Shown: positions 11,893-20,501 of the stretch, piece after piece
Position numbering within the stretch: position 1 is the first letter of the stretch
Layout: every line of letters begins with the position of its first letter
Virus record (IMG/VR): IMGVR_UViG_3300035703_002194
Location: 1 to 26,306 of that record
DNA from: a virus
DNA: 26,306 nt
Direction: 5' to 3' (one strand)
The notes under the pieces: model-generated
What the model saw: only the letters and a program-made list of their open reading frames with translations
The model's database searches: none
Told to the model about the DNA's origin: nothing
Made by a program: the position numbers and the translations under genes

Positions 11893-13040
11893 GCCAACCT
11901 AGCCTCAAGTGCTTCGATGCGTGACTGCTGGTCACGAATCACGTGTAGCAGAGCGGCAAGAATTGCCGTGTCTAGTACGCCTGCGGCTGTGGTGGAGTCT
12001 GTGTAAAACGTCGCAGCGATGGGCATTTTGGCGGCCACGTCGTCGGCGATGAATCCTAGATGACGTCGCTCCGTTGCCTTGCCTTCATCGATGATGGAGA
12101 ACTCGGCGACAGCGAGCGAAAGCACGTCTTCTGGGCTGGTAGTCACTACGTCGCAGGTGCGGGCTGGGTGTACTGCGGGGGACATGACCCCGCTGACTGT
12201 TGCGATGTCATATTTGAAGAGCTGGCTAGATGAGAGGCGGCGTAGTCGACCGGCTGCTGTGATTCCGACGTTGTCTAGCCCGGTCGTGTTGTTTCCGTAT
12301 ACACCGGGCAAGTCAACGGCTGCGCCTGACACTGAGAGGCTCGCGAGCGCTAGCCCTTGGTTTGCGTGGTTGTGTGAGGTGGCCGCGTATTCATGGTTGT
12401 GGGATGCCCCCGCGTAGGCAGTGTCGTGGTTATGTGCCGTGGCGGCGTACTCGGAGTGCGTGTGGCCTTCGGTTGAGTAGGTTCCGGTGTGCAGGTGTGT
12501 TGAGACGCTGTAGCCCTCATGTGTGTGAGTTGACGGCGCATAGCCAGAGTGAGTGTGGTTACCCGCGGCTGCCTGATTAGCACCTGTTCCCAAGGTGTGG
12601 TGCAGAGACCCTGGGGCGACGTCCGTGTCGGGACTGGTGTGCGATTGGGCTTGAGTGTGCGTGTGGGCCGTGACGGAATATTCCGTGTGCGTGTGCGCCG
12701 CGATTTCCTGCGCCGTGTGCTGATGGGTGGCGGTTGCATAGTTTGAGTGCGTGTGATCGGTGCCGGACTTACTGGCAAGTGAGGCAGTCAGTCCGGTTAC
12801 GGCCGCGATGGCGATGTTTGCGCTGGTTGCCCCGTCGTGTGTGTGGGCTGTGACAGCGCTTGACGCAGCTACTGCTTTGGAGTCCGCGGTAGTAGCGGCC
12901 GTCTGGGCTCCGGAAGCCTTGACGTCGACAGCAGTGACTAGATCATCTACGGTTTCGGCAAGGTTCTCCAAGGCGGCCGGTATATCGGCAGCCTGGGTGT
13001 AGTCATCGGGGTAAGGGATGCCCCTGGTCGTTGTCGCCAT
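11889..13040 (-). CDS. Tail fibre with His-rich repeats and S74 chaperone domain
   Basis: A 383-residue protein. The N-terminus (MATTTRGIPYPDDYTQAADIPAAL) and a coiled region lead to about 170 residues (65-228) of HTH/HNH motifs spaced 8-12 residues apart, typical of trimeric phage fibre shafts. The C-terminal 110 residues (SSSQLFKYDIA, HLGFIADDVA, ending in a coiled coil QQSRIEALEARLA) look like the intramolecular chaperone/S74 peptidase domain that assembles and then leaves the fibre. Host-binding role. ATG start after GGGAGACAC. It shares a module with the upstream fibre gene. Confidence 0.8.
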   Translation of the reverse strand: MATTTRGIPYPDDYTQAADIPAALENLAETVDDLVTAVDVKASGAQTAATTADSKAVAASSAVTAHTHDGATSANIAIAAVTGLTASLASKSGTDHTHSNYATATHQHTAQEIAAHTHTEYSVTAHTHTQAQSHTSPDTDVAPGSLHHTLGTGANQAAAGNHTHSGYAPSTHTHEGYSVSTHLHTGTYSTEGHTHSEYAATAHNHDTAYAGASHNHEYAATSHNHANQGLALASLSVSGAAVDLPGVYGNNTTGLDNVGITAAGRLRRLSSSQLFKYDIATVSGVMSPAVHPARTCDVVTTSPEDVLSLAVAEFSIIDEGKATERRHLGFIADDVAAKMPIAATFYTDSTTAAGVLDTAILAALLHVIRDQQSRIEALEARLA

Positions 13041-13143
13041 CTGTGTCTCCCGCGCCAGTCACTAGCATGACTAGAGTGGAGTAGAACGTAGCAAAATGCT
13101 ACCCGCGACACGCCCATGTGACGTCCAGACACATCGTGAAACG

Positions 13144-14322
13144 TTACGCGGCCTTGATGATGAATTGAAGCGTCATGTAAGGGTTCATGACAGGAACTGC
13201 GGTTCCGCTCCCCGTCGACCCCGAGACCGTGGCGTCACTCACGTTGACCGTGACGCTTGCCTGTTCTGGGCTAATGGTTGCCGCATTGCTTGTGAGACTC
13301 GTGTATCCGGAGTCTCCCGAGCCAGAGCTCGTCACAGAGACGCTGTGCGTGTGGTCTCCCGTTGACGTTTGACTCACCGTGAGCGTGTGGCTGTGACCAC
13401 TTGATGCTGTCGAATTTCCCGTATTCGTAGACAATCGGTTTGCCAGCTGTCCCGAAGATGATCCTCTGACACCAGTTACGTCCGTGATTCTAGTGTCATG
13501 TTGATGTGTTCCATCACCGCTCAAAGTGACGCCAACACTGTGTCCGTGATCGCCAGTTGTTGTTTCGCTTAGGTCATGCGAGTGATTCGGTGTGGTGTGC
13601 CGATGCTGCTCTATGGAGTGCTGGTGATTGGCGATCGTGTGCGTGTGTTGCGCCGTCGTGTGACCATGAGAGGGAATCGTGTGATCGTGGGATGGAAGAT
13701 GTTCCTTCAACAAAGCAAAGGTCGCGGACCCGCCTGTTTTGCCCATGCTATTGAACGACGAATCCTGGGATAGCCCTACGGGCAGGCGCCCTTTGAGGTC
13801 CGGGAGGCGAAACATCCCGGCAGGTGCGGTGCCATATGTCGCGCCACATATCGCTGCGAGTAGCGGATACTGCGTTTCGGCAACGACGGACCCGTCACAA
13901 ATTAGCCAACCGCTCGGAGCAGAGATCCCTGCGAAGGGAATAATCCCGCCGACGGGGAAGATGTCGGTGTGCGTGTGATTGCCAGCAGCGGCCTGGAACT
14001 CACCGTCCCCAAGGGTGTGATGTAGGGCTAGTGCGGAAGCATCGGTGTCGGGGCTGTTGTGTGATTCATTTTGAGTGTGATCGTGCTCAAGCGCCGCGAC
14101 AGGTGCATAAGCAAGACCAGCGTCAGCAGTGCTGTCAGCCACGATGGCGTATCCGTCCGGTCCCGGTGAAACGGGCGCGTAAGTCCCTTGGCCCGTCCCG
14201 GCAAGGATCTGTCCCTGCGCGGTGATTGCTGAGGCGGCGAGGGCGTCGACGTCGCTCGCAGGATGCGTGTGCCCGGATCGAGCTCCTATGCTAGTGATCG
14301 TTCCGCCGCTACTCATGTCCAT
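13144..14322 (-). CDS. Tail collar-domain fibre protein
   Basis: A 392-residue protein. A short N-terminus and an HNSPDTD..LHHTLG module (87-118) are followed by a phage tail collar domain at about 124-185 (GGIIPFAGISAPSGWLICDG, then FRLPDLKGRLPVG). A His-rich region of HDH, HGH, HTH, HQH and HRH motifs (about 208-270) and a Ser/Thr/Gly-rich end (MNPYMTLQFIIKAA) complete it. Such proteins form the receptor-binding tip of short fibres. The ATG comes just after the stop of the FnIII tail gene. A noncoding gap of 103 bases separates it from the next fibre gene. Confidence 0.85.
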   Translation of the reverse strand: MDMSSGGTITSIGARSGHTHPASDVDALAASAITAQGQILAGTGQGTYAPVSPGPDGYAIVADSTADAGLAYAPVAALEHDHTQNESHNSPDTDASALALHHTLGDGEFQAAAGNHTHTDIFPVGGIIPFAGISAPSGWLICDGSVVAETQYPLLAAICGATYGTAPAGMFRLPDLKGRLPVGLSQDSSFNSMGKTGGSATFALLKEHLPSHDHTIPSHGHTTAQHTHTIANHQHSIEQHRHTTPNHSHDLSETTTGDHGHSVGVTLSGDGTHQHDTRITDVTGVRGSSSGQLANRLSTNTGNSTASSGHSHTLTVSQTSTGDHTHSVSVTSSGSGDSGYTSLTSNAATISPEQASVTVNVSDATVSGSTGSGTAVPVMNPYMTLQFIIKAA

Positions 14323-14323
14323 G

Positions 14324-15370
14324 TCAGGCCACCGTAATTCTCAGCGCACCCAGCCGATTGTCCGGTGGATCGGCCTGATAGGTGGACACCTGGAATCTGG
14401 ACGGCACCCCACCCCACCCCAGGCCTTTATGGGCTCCGTTCGTGACGAGCGAGTAACCCCACTCGACAGGAAGTTCAACCCATCCACTTCCACCACGCGG
14501 CAGCAGGCCGATGTCATACACACTGTCATTAGGGGTCGGCTCACCCGTGGGCTTGCTGGAGTACCCGTGGAGGAACCAATGTGACAGCACCTCTCCAGGG
14601 TCACCCTGGTCGTTACTACGGTCCAAGTACACCTCGACCTTGCTGATCGTGCCGCCGAGGATAGGCAGGAACGGGTTGGGAGATCCATAGAAGAGATAGG
14701 TGGACTGGATGCCGGATGCATCCCCCCACACCCAGCCGTCTCCGTGGAACCGGTCGTCGGTTGTGGGTCTCCAACCGGGGTTACTACTCCCTGGCCGGCC
14801 AGTTGTCCATGTTGCGGCAGAGGCAGGCAGGAATGTGTAGATGCCTGCCTGAACGGTGGAGGACGAGGCCGTGGTGAGAGTGACGGGTGAAGCCCACCGC
14901 GAGCGAGCTGTTCCCAGCACGGACCTGACACTGTACGAGTTGCGGGTGTTTGCGGTCAGCCCACTGATGGTGTGCGTCGTTCCCGTAACTGAAGCGATGA
15001 CGCTGTAGGCATCAGCTACGTCCGCCACCTCATACGTCGCTCCCTCGACGGCCTGCCACGTCAAGGACGCCGTGCTTGAGGTACTGCTGGCCACGGCTAA
15101 TCCGGACGGAGGGGGTAGCGGGGCGGTGTAGGCGGCCAGTGTCACGGATCTTGACCCCAGAAGGGTGTTGGCCCGAAGTATGAAGTCGTAACGTGTGTCA
15201 GGCTGACCCACGAATGTGTACGACTTGTACTCCCCGTTGACGAGGGAGATGTCGGTTCCTACACGAAAGAGCGTGTATTCCGTGTTTGTCCCGTCCCAAG
15301 CGATCTCAAGCGTTGTCCACGGTGGTGTGCCGTATACGGCGGTGATGTAGTCGATGGGTTCAGTCGCCAC
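14324..15370 (-). CDS. Minor tail protein with fibronectin type III-like domain
   Basis: A 348-residue protein. One clear FnIII-like domain (about 84-168) has PPSGLAVASSTSSTASLTWQAVEGATYEV and SGLTANTRNSYSVRSV. The N-terminal 80 residues may be a second, more divergent beta domain, and the C-terminal 180 residues are Gly/Trp-rich (FHGDGWVWGD). FnIII domains are common in tail-tip proteins that touch the cell surface. GTG start at 15370 with AAGGAG 7 bases upstream, overlapping the HTH gene by 11 bases. First gene of the fibre-lysis block. Confidence 0.75.
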   Translation of the reverse strand: MATEPIDYITAVYGTPPWTTLEIAWDGTNTEYTLFRVGTDISLVNGEYKSYTFVGQPDTRYDFILRANTLLGSRSVTLAAYTAPLPPPSGLAVASSTSSTASLTWQAVEGATYEVADVADAYSVIASVTGTTHTISGLTANTRNSYSVRSVLGTARSRWASPVTLTTASSSTVQAGIYTFLPASAATWTTGRPGSSNPGWRPTTDDRFHGDGWVWGDASGIQSTYLFYGSPNPFLPILGGTISKVEVYLDRSNDQGDPGEVLSHWFLHGYSSKPTGEPTPNDSVYDIGLLPRGGSGWVELPVEWGYSLVTNGAHKGLGWGGVPSRFQVSTYQADPPDNRLGALRITVA

Positions 15371-15839
15371 GGGTGATCTCCTTCTTTGTTGCGCGCTGCA
15401 GGGCCGCTATGTATTCCTCGCTATTTCCCGCGACGACGACGGTGTTGTTGGTGACGTTGTTTGTTGTGGCATGTTCGAGGCCGAGAATCTTGGCGCGGGT
15501 GGTGATGATGCGCAGGATCTGATCCACCGCCCTAAGTTCTCCACCCAAGGCCCGGTCCCACAAGGTTTGCTGGAGCCGATCGAGGCGTTCAATCTCCATG
15601 GCAAGGAGGGTTCGCTTGTAGCCCTCGTCCACTAGGCGCGCTGCGGCGGCGATTTTGTGGGCGACTAGGTTGGCGGCCTGGTTCTCGCTCACACCGAGGT
15701 CCTCGGCGATGTCCCACCAGGACGCCCCCGAGGCGCGCATCTCGTATGCGCGTACGGCTCGCTCGTTGTCCAGCTCCATGGCTTCGGCTTCGGACCTGGC
15801 TCGCTGCGCTAACTGGAATGAGTTCTCGGCCTTGCTCAT
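15360..15839 (-). CDS. HTH protein, possible small terminase subunit
   Basis: A 159-residue protein starting MSKAENSFQLAQRARSEAEAM at an ATGA overlap with whiB. The HTH is at about residues 33-60 (RASGASWWDIAEDLGVSENQAANLV), followed by a long helical region and RAVDQILRIITTRAKILGLEHA. That combination is seen in phage small terminase subunits (DNA recognition plus oligomerising helices). No large terminase lies nearby: the next genes are tail genes. It could instead be a late regulator, so the call is tentative. Confidence 0.5.
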   Translation of the reverse strand: MSKAENSFQLAQRARSEAEAMELDNERAVRAYEMRASGASWWDIAEDLGVSENQAANLVAHKIAAAARLVDEGYKRTLLAMEIERLDRLQQTLWDRALGGELRAVDQILRIITTRAKILGLEHATTNNVTNNTVVVAGNSEEYIAALQRATKKEITRGD

Positions 15840-16264
15840 GGTGTTCCTATCGGGAGCACTTGGATGAAAACGCCGGCGTCGTGAGCCGCCAGTGCTCTCT
15901 GGGGGTTTCCGCGGTGACGTTTGAGGGCTCTCACGCGTTCTACGCGGGTGTAACCGCCCCACACCCCGTAGGGCTCATGGCAGTTCAGCGCCGTGATCAG
16001 GCAGTCGCGGCGTACTGGACAAAGCCCGCAAATCTCCTTGGCTTTGTCCAGTAGCCGCGCTGACTGCGGTCTGCCGTCGGGGCCTCCGTACCACCACTCC
16101 TGTGGGTGGTCACGGCACAGCGCTCGTTCCTGCCAGTACTGTTTCGCCGTGTAGCGCAAGGCAGGTGGCGTCAATGACGTCTTGGGATCCGTGGCAAGCG
16201 TCCCACCAGTCCGGGTATCGCCTTCGGAGCCAGTCTGAGACGTCTGCCTTGCCGGCGTTGCCAT
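15836..16264 (-). CDS. whiB: Phage WhiB-family iron-sulphur regulator
   Basis: 142 residues if the ATG at 16264 is used; the true start may be further in, as the first 150 bases overlap the resolvase gene in another frame. The WhiB domain has four cluster ligands, C50 (RALCRDHP), C79 and C82 (ICGLC) and C88 (RRDC), then GVWGGYTRVERVRALKR, the turn and basic region typical of the family. WhiB proteins bind a [4Fe-4S] cluster and the sigma factor of RNA polymerase. Phage copies can redirect host transcription. They are confined to actinobacteria and their phages, which supports the host call. Confidence 0.85.
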   Translation of the reverse strand: MATPARQTSQTGSEGDTRTGGTLATDPKTSLTPPALRYTAKQYWQERALCRDHPQEWWYGGPDGRPQSARLLDKAKEICGLCPVRRDCLITALNCHEPYGVWGGYTRVERVRALKRHRGNPQRALAAHDAGVFIQVLPIGTP

Positions 16265-16586
16265 GCCCAACGGTGGTGGCCTTCCATGACGATGGAGGGG
16301 CCAAGATGACCTGAGCTCCCGCCTGTCGCGCACTCGATGCGAGTGCGCCTGCCACCATGCCTAGGCGAATCCCGGTCCTTATGTTGCGGCTGATTCCCAC
16401 GATCGGTGCCTCAACCACGACCAATGATGCACGTGTATCACAGACAAGGTCAAACAGATACGCCGACAACGTGTCGAGGTCATCTAACTCGTCACCACCC
16501 TTGAGGAGCAGTTCGTGAAACGCGTTGATACGTGGTGCGCTGTAGGCGATCCTGTGGGAGCCGTAGTCAACTCCAGCGATTGTCAT
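16110..16586 (-). CDS. RuvC-like Holliday junction resolvase
   Basis: A 158-residue protein with an RNase H-like fold. GVDYGSHRIAYS (D7) is the first acidic strand, LVVVEAP (E59) the second, and SQDVIDATCLALHG (D136, D139) the last acidic pair, the arrangement of RuvC resolvases. It should cut branched DNA made during replication or recombination, for example before packaging. The ATG overlaps the stop of the DUF7694-like gene (ATGA). The 3' end overlaps whiB. Confidence 0.8.
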   Translation of the reverse strand: MTIAGVDYGSHRIAYSAPRINAFHELLLKGGDELDDLDTLSAYLFDLVCDTRASLVVVEAPIVGISRNIRTGIRLGMVAGALASSARQAGAQVILAPPSSWKATTVGHGNAGKADVSDWLRRRYPDWWDACHGSQDVIDATCLALHGETVLAGTSAVP

Positions 16587-17041
16587 GACGTCATCTGCCG
16601 ATTCAGCGTGCTGAGCAGGCCTTCGTGCCCCAGATACGCATCTGGTGGCATGTCGAACGCGCGCTGACCCACATCGGGTCCGATGGTGTTAGCGACAGCC
16701 CGATAGGTCACACCGATATCGACATATTGCCCTTCCGGTAGCACCCACAGGTGGTACTGGTTGGCGGCGTCAAGGAGCCTAGATTCGGCCGGGAAGATCT
16801 CCACCGCCTCTCGTTCAGCCCCACATACCTCGTTTTTGATCCATTGAAAGTGCCGCCAATCTCGGCACGCGGCCTTGTCGAATCGTTTGATCGACAAGTG
16901 ATGAGCCTCTTGGGGAAGCTCATAGACCCACACGGTGTAGAGCTGGTTGACGGCGACTCCGACCAGCGTTTCACCATCGAGGAGCCCGATCGGGGCAGGG
17001 TCGGGGACGATGCCCCACTGCAGCGGTTCCCAGTAGCTCAT
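16583..17041 (-). CDS. DUF7694-like phage protein
   Basis: 152 residues from the ATG at 17041 (ATGA overlap, AAAGGGG upstream). VYELPQEAHHLSIKRFDKAACRDWRHFQWIKNEVCG, AVEIFPAESRLLDAANQYHLWV and LGHEGLLSTLNRQM are features of a small conserved protein found in many actinophages (DUF7694). Its activity is unknown. Its position between nuclease and resolvase suggests a DNA-metabolism role. Confidence 0.65.
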   Translation of the reverse strand: MSYWEPLQWGIVPDPAPIGLLDGETLVGVAVNQLYTVWVYELPQEAHHLSIKRFDKAACRDWRHFQWIKNEVCGAEREAVEIFPAESRLLDAANQYHLWVLPEGQYVDIGVTYRAVANTIGPDVGQRAFDMPPDAYLGHEGLLSTLNRQMTS

Positions 17042-17868
17042 GCGAACCCCTTTACTTTGGGGCAGCTCACGCGAAACTGGCAACCTTCATATGTGGGTCC
17101 CTTCTGCATCTGGCAGTCCTCCAGCATCGGCGGAAGGACACCCCCGTTGATGTGCTCAACGAGTGCTGTCAGGGCCTGGTCGACGTCAGCCATGATGGCC
17201 TCGTCCCGGGGAACCCGAAGCTCGGTGAATCGGCTGGGATAACCACGGTCGATGTACACGATAGAGAACTTGTCGAGATCAGCTGCTTCCATGTACATGT
17301 GGACTTGCCAGAGGTGGGCTAGCGATGCGGCACGCCACTCTTCACGGTCTTGGGCGACCAGGGTTTTCCGTCGTTGTTCCATTTTTGAGTAGATGTGGCT
17401 GCCGGTTGTCTTGATTTCCAGGCCTGTTCCGTCGGACAGTAGCCCGTCCATGGATCCGCGAAGCATCCAACGCTCGTGGGAGATCGGGACCTCGGCCTCG
17501 GCCAGCCAACCAGCGGATAGCCCTGCCATTTGGTAGTAGTAGTGCAGCTGCGTTCCGGTGTTCATCATCTCTCGTGAACCGGAATCAAAGTCCTCGCCGG
17601 TGATGCCGAGAAAGGACAGGATGTGCCGTCGTTCGCAGTACTGCAGTTTGGGGTATCCGATGGTGGAGAACCCTGACGCTCGTAGTCGTCCAGAGCCGTC
17701 ACTTCGATCGACCTTGAAGTAGTCGTCGATCTGGATATCCATCATGGTCTTGAAGGCTTCGGTGGTGACTTTTGCACCCTCTTCAAGCCATTTGCGGTGG
17801 CCGATGGTGAACGGCAGATCCATGTTCGCGAAGAACGCGTCCCTGAGTTCGTGGGCTGTCGTGCTCAT
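17038..17868 (-). CDS. Cas4/RecB-like PD-(D/E)XK exonuclease with Fe-S cysteines
   Basis: 276 residues from the ATG at 17868 (AAGGAGACCA one base upstream). The PD-(D/E)XK core comprises H109 (GTQLHYY), D141 (RGSMDGLL), E151 and K153 (LEIKTT), and Q188 (LWQVHMYM). C78 (YCERRH) with C252, C263 and C269 near the C-terminus fits the four cysteines of the Cas4/AddB-type [4Fe-4S] cluster. It should resect DNA ends for recombination or replication. No CRISPR array or cas genes lie in the window, so it is a phage recombination nuclease. It overlaps the polymerase gene by ATGA. Confidence 0.85.
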   Translation of the reverse strand: MSTTAHELRDAFFANMDLPFTIGHRKWLEEGAKVTTEAFKTMMDIQIDDYFKVDRSDGSGRLRASGFSTIGYPKLQYCERRHILSFLGITGEDFDSGSREMMNTGTQLHYYYQMAGLSAGWLAEAEVPISHERWMLRGSMDGLLSDGTGLEIKTTGSHIYSKMEQRRKTLVAQDREEWRAASLAHLWQVHMYMEAADLDKFSIVYIDRGYPSRFTELRVPRDEAIMADVDQALTALVEHINGGVLPPMLEDCQMQKGPTYEGCQFRVSCPKVKGFA

Positions 17869-20474
17869 GTGGTCTCCTTTCTCGGAATGTCGACGAGTGC
17901 GCCTCCGGCCTCGAGCGCGGCGATAATGCCGCCGCATGCGGCTGGGGAGTGGCCTTCGAGGAGGGCTTTTGTTCCGGTGACTTTTCGGGCGTTTACCTTG
18001 GTGGCCAAGTCGTCTAGTGACGTGAATGGCGCGTGCTTGACGAGTTCTTCAGCGGCTCCGTGGCCGACGCCCTTGATGGAGGTGAGGGATTTCCGCAACG
18101 ATTTCCCGTCCGGGTCTACGGCGTAGTTCATTCCTGACTTGTTCACGTGGGCTGAGCGCACAGTGATGCCGCTTGCGCGTATCTCTTTGAGATACTTCCT
18201 TTCGTGTGCGTCGCCGGTGTAGACGGTGAGAAACGCCGCCCAGTACTGCAGTGGGTGGTGGATTTTGTACCACCCGGTCATGAAGGCGATGTGGGCGTAG
18301 GAGACGGCGTGGGCCTTGTTGAACCCGTAGTTGGCGTAGGCCTGCATGACGTCCTTCAGCCACGCGAGGTCGCCCACGCTCATACCGTGGGCGAGCCCGC
18401 GCTGGTTCACGCTTTCCATGAGGGTTTTCATTCGGACCTCAGCGGCAGCTACTGCTGAGTTCGAGGCTTTAATGGCCTGCCTGACGTCCTCGATTTCCTC
18501 GCTGGTGAGTCCGAGGTCGCGCATGATGCCGATCGCCTGCTCCTGGTAGAGCACAACGCCGTACGTCTCGGCCACATGCTTTTCGATGATGGGGTGGCGC
18601 GTAGGTATGGGCTTGTTTCTGGTGCGCCGGTCCATGTACATGTCGGTTTCGCCGTTGTCCATGAGGGCTGGGCGGAACAGGGCCATGGCTGCGACCAGTT
18701 CACTGAATTTCTTTGGCTTGAGCCGTTTGACGCCGATCGTGGATGACCGGCCTTCAATCTGGAACAGTCCTCCCGTCTCACCTTTCGTCATGGCCGTGTA
18801 CACGGCTTTGTCGGTGTAGTCGACCTCGTCGAAGTCGACGCCCGTCTCGTCACGGATCATCCGTAGTGCGGTGAGTGTCTTCACCCCGAGGACATCGAGC
18901 TTGACGTAACCGAGCGCCTCCGCCTCCTTCTTGTCAAAGGCCGAGACGACCGTGTTGGATGAGGCCACTCTGAGTACGGGAATCGTGTTGATGGTTGCTT
19001 CGTCTGGGGCGACGATGAACCCGGCAGCACCGACACCGACGCTCATGTATGGCTCATACTTCGCTAGATGGATGAGTTGTGCTTCTTCCTCGGCACTCAG
19101 GGTCTCGGGGCTGCCTTCCTTGCTCCTTCTCAGCATCGCCTTGTACTGAACGACCAAGGAGCCCTGCAATGGACGTGTCTCTGAGACACGACCGGTACTG
19201 AACGTTGCGATCCTGAGTGTGGGAAAAGCGTCCGATAGCCAGTCAACGATTTCGCCTCGCCGTTCGGGGTCTACGTCAATGTCGACGTCCGGTGGCTTGG
19301 CCCGATCGCTGGACAGGAACCTGTCGAATCGCAGATCCCAGGCGAGTGGGTCGATGCTGGAGATGTCGAGAAGCCAGCACAAGAGGCTTGCTGATGCTGA
19401 TCCTCGAATGTTGTATACGATGCGGTTGTCGCGGATCCAGTCCGTTACGGTGGCCGTGAACAGCAGGTATCCTGCGAATCCGGCCCGAAAGACCACGTCG
19501 AGCTCTTCATTCATTCGCTCGTAGTACGTGGCCTCATCCTTCGCTTTGATGCGACCACTGGTGAGTCTTTCGGCCATGGCCGAGTTAACCCGCTCAAAGA
19601 GGTCCTTGTCCGGATCCAGTGGCATGGATACATCGGGAACAGCGATAGTGAACGTGTCCAGTTCGGGAATGTTCACGTCCACGCGGCCAAGAAGAGCGCT
19701 CATGTCTCGTGTCCCTCGGGACCAGGCGTCGCTCGCGTACCACTTGCGCACGTCGTCTTGGTAAGGGAAGTGCAGTGGATGTGTGTGTGGGATATGTTCG
19801 CTGGTGTAGGCGTTCATGTCGTTGAGTGTCTGCCACGCTGGCGCATCATCGGGGTGCAGATATCGGGGTCCTGTGGTGATGACTGTGCCGATGGATAGGT
19901 CGTCAGCTAGGGCGATCAAGTCGCGAACGACTTCTTGTGAGTTTTCGCCGGCCATGGGGAAGAGGTCGATCCAGGCGCCGGCACCGAACCACCCATTGAG
20001 GGCGGCGATGACATTGGGCGCGCTGTCTGGGTCACCCCTAAGTAGTTGCCGGGCAAGTAGTCCGTCCCCAGGGCCGCCTGTAAGGCAGGCGAGGTCATCG
20101 AGCAAGCCAGTTTCAGCCGCTTCGGCCAGATCGCTGAGGTCGACAACTCCGTCTTTGTTGGTCACGTGGGCTGTACGTGTGAGGCTTGTGAGATTGCGGT
20201 AGCCGCGCAGGCTCGTAGCAAGCACGGTGAGGTATCCGGTGATCGGCCTGGTACTGGCTCCGTTGATGCAGATGAGGAGGTCGATGCCGGGTATGGGTTG
20301 GATGTTGTGTTTGCGTGCGTAGGTGTAGAGCTCGGTTACGCCGGAGAGGGAGCCCCGGTCGGTGATGGCGATGGCCGGGTGCCCCCTCTCCGCTGCGAGT
20401 GTGACGTAGTCACGTACGGCGGGGAGGGCGACCCGGATGCTGTTCTTGCTGTAGGTGCGGGCCGACCAGTACAC
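17865..20474 (-). CDS. dnaE: Phage DNA polymerase III alpha subunit (DnaE-like)
   Basis: 869 residues, shorter than cellular DnaE (about 1,160). The polymerase core is intact: RGSASASLL (358-364), the catalytic PDVDID (D398, D400) and VKLDVLGVKTLT (D527), and YGFNKAHAVSYAHIAFMTGWYKIHHP. A helix-hairpin-helix (IKGVGHGAAEEL) follows, and the OB and tau-binding ends are missing. The N-terminal PHP domain is degenerate: TDRG (38-41) where TDHG is usual, GID for GCE, and no HxH at the start, so PHP exonuclease proofreading is probably lost. GTG start, AAAGGA upstream. It works with the helicase and primase of the same operon. Confidence 0.9.
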   Translation of the reverse strand: MYWSARTYSKNSIRVALPAVRDYVTLAAERGHPAIAITDRGSLSGVTELYTYARKHNIQPIPGIDLLICINGASTRPITGYLTVLATSLRGYRNLTSLTRTAHVTNKDGVVDLSDLAEAAETGLLDDLACLTGGPGDGLLARQLLRGDPDSAPNVIAALNGWFGAGAWIDLFPMAGENSQEVVRDLIALADDLSIGTVITTGPRYLHPDDAPAWQTLNDMNAYTSEHIPHTHPLHFPYQDDVRKWYASDAWSRGTRDMSALLGRVDVNIPELDTFTIAVPDVSMPLDPDKDLFERVNSAMAERLTSGRIKAKDEATYYERMNEELDVVFRAGFAGYLLFTATVTDWIRDNRIVYNIRGSASASLLCWLLDISSIDPLAWDLRFDRFLSSDRAKPPDVDIDVDPERRGEIVDWLSDAFPTLRIATFSTGRVSETRPLQGSLVVQYKAMLRRSKEGSPETLSAEEEAQLIHLAKYEPYMSVGVGAAGFIVAPDEATINTIPVLRVASSNTVVSAFDKKEAEALGYVKLDVLGVKTLTALRMIRDETGVDFDEVDYTDKAVYTAMTKGETGGLFQIEGRSSTIGVKRLKPKKFSELVAAMALFRPALMDNGETDMYMDRRTRNKPIPTRHPIIEKHVAETYGVVLYQEQAIGIMRDLGLTSEEIEDVRQAIKASNSAVAAAEVRMKTLMESVNQRGLAHGMSVGDLAWLKDVMQAYANYGFNKAHAVSYAHIAFMTGWYKIHHPLQYWAAFLTVYTGDAHERKYLKEIRASGITVRSAHVNKSGMNYAVDPDGKSLRKSLTSIKGVGHGAAEELVKHAPFTSLDDLATKVNARKVTGTKALLEGHSPAACGGIIAALEAGGALVDIPRKETT

Positions 20475-20501
20475 GGTGGGGTCCTTTCTGATGCTGCGTC
20501 A

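Noticed and set aside
12362-13000. Tandem DNA repeat array in the fibre gene
   Set aside because: The repetition is at protein level (HTH/HNH motifs spaced irregularly) and does not form regular DNA repeats.
13041-13143. Promoter or terminator between the two fibre genes
   Set aside because: Only a small GTAGC/GCTAC hairpin with an ATTTT loop and a short CTAG repeat are visible; no T tract and no convincing -35/-10 pair.
17038-17868. Part of a CRISPR-Cas system (Cas4-like nuclease)
   Set aside because: No repeat-spacer array and no other cas gene in the window; the neighbours are phage polymerase and resolvase, so it is a phage recombination exonuclease.
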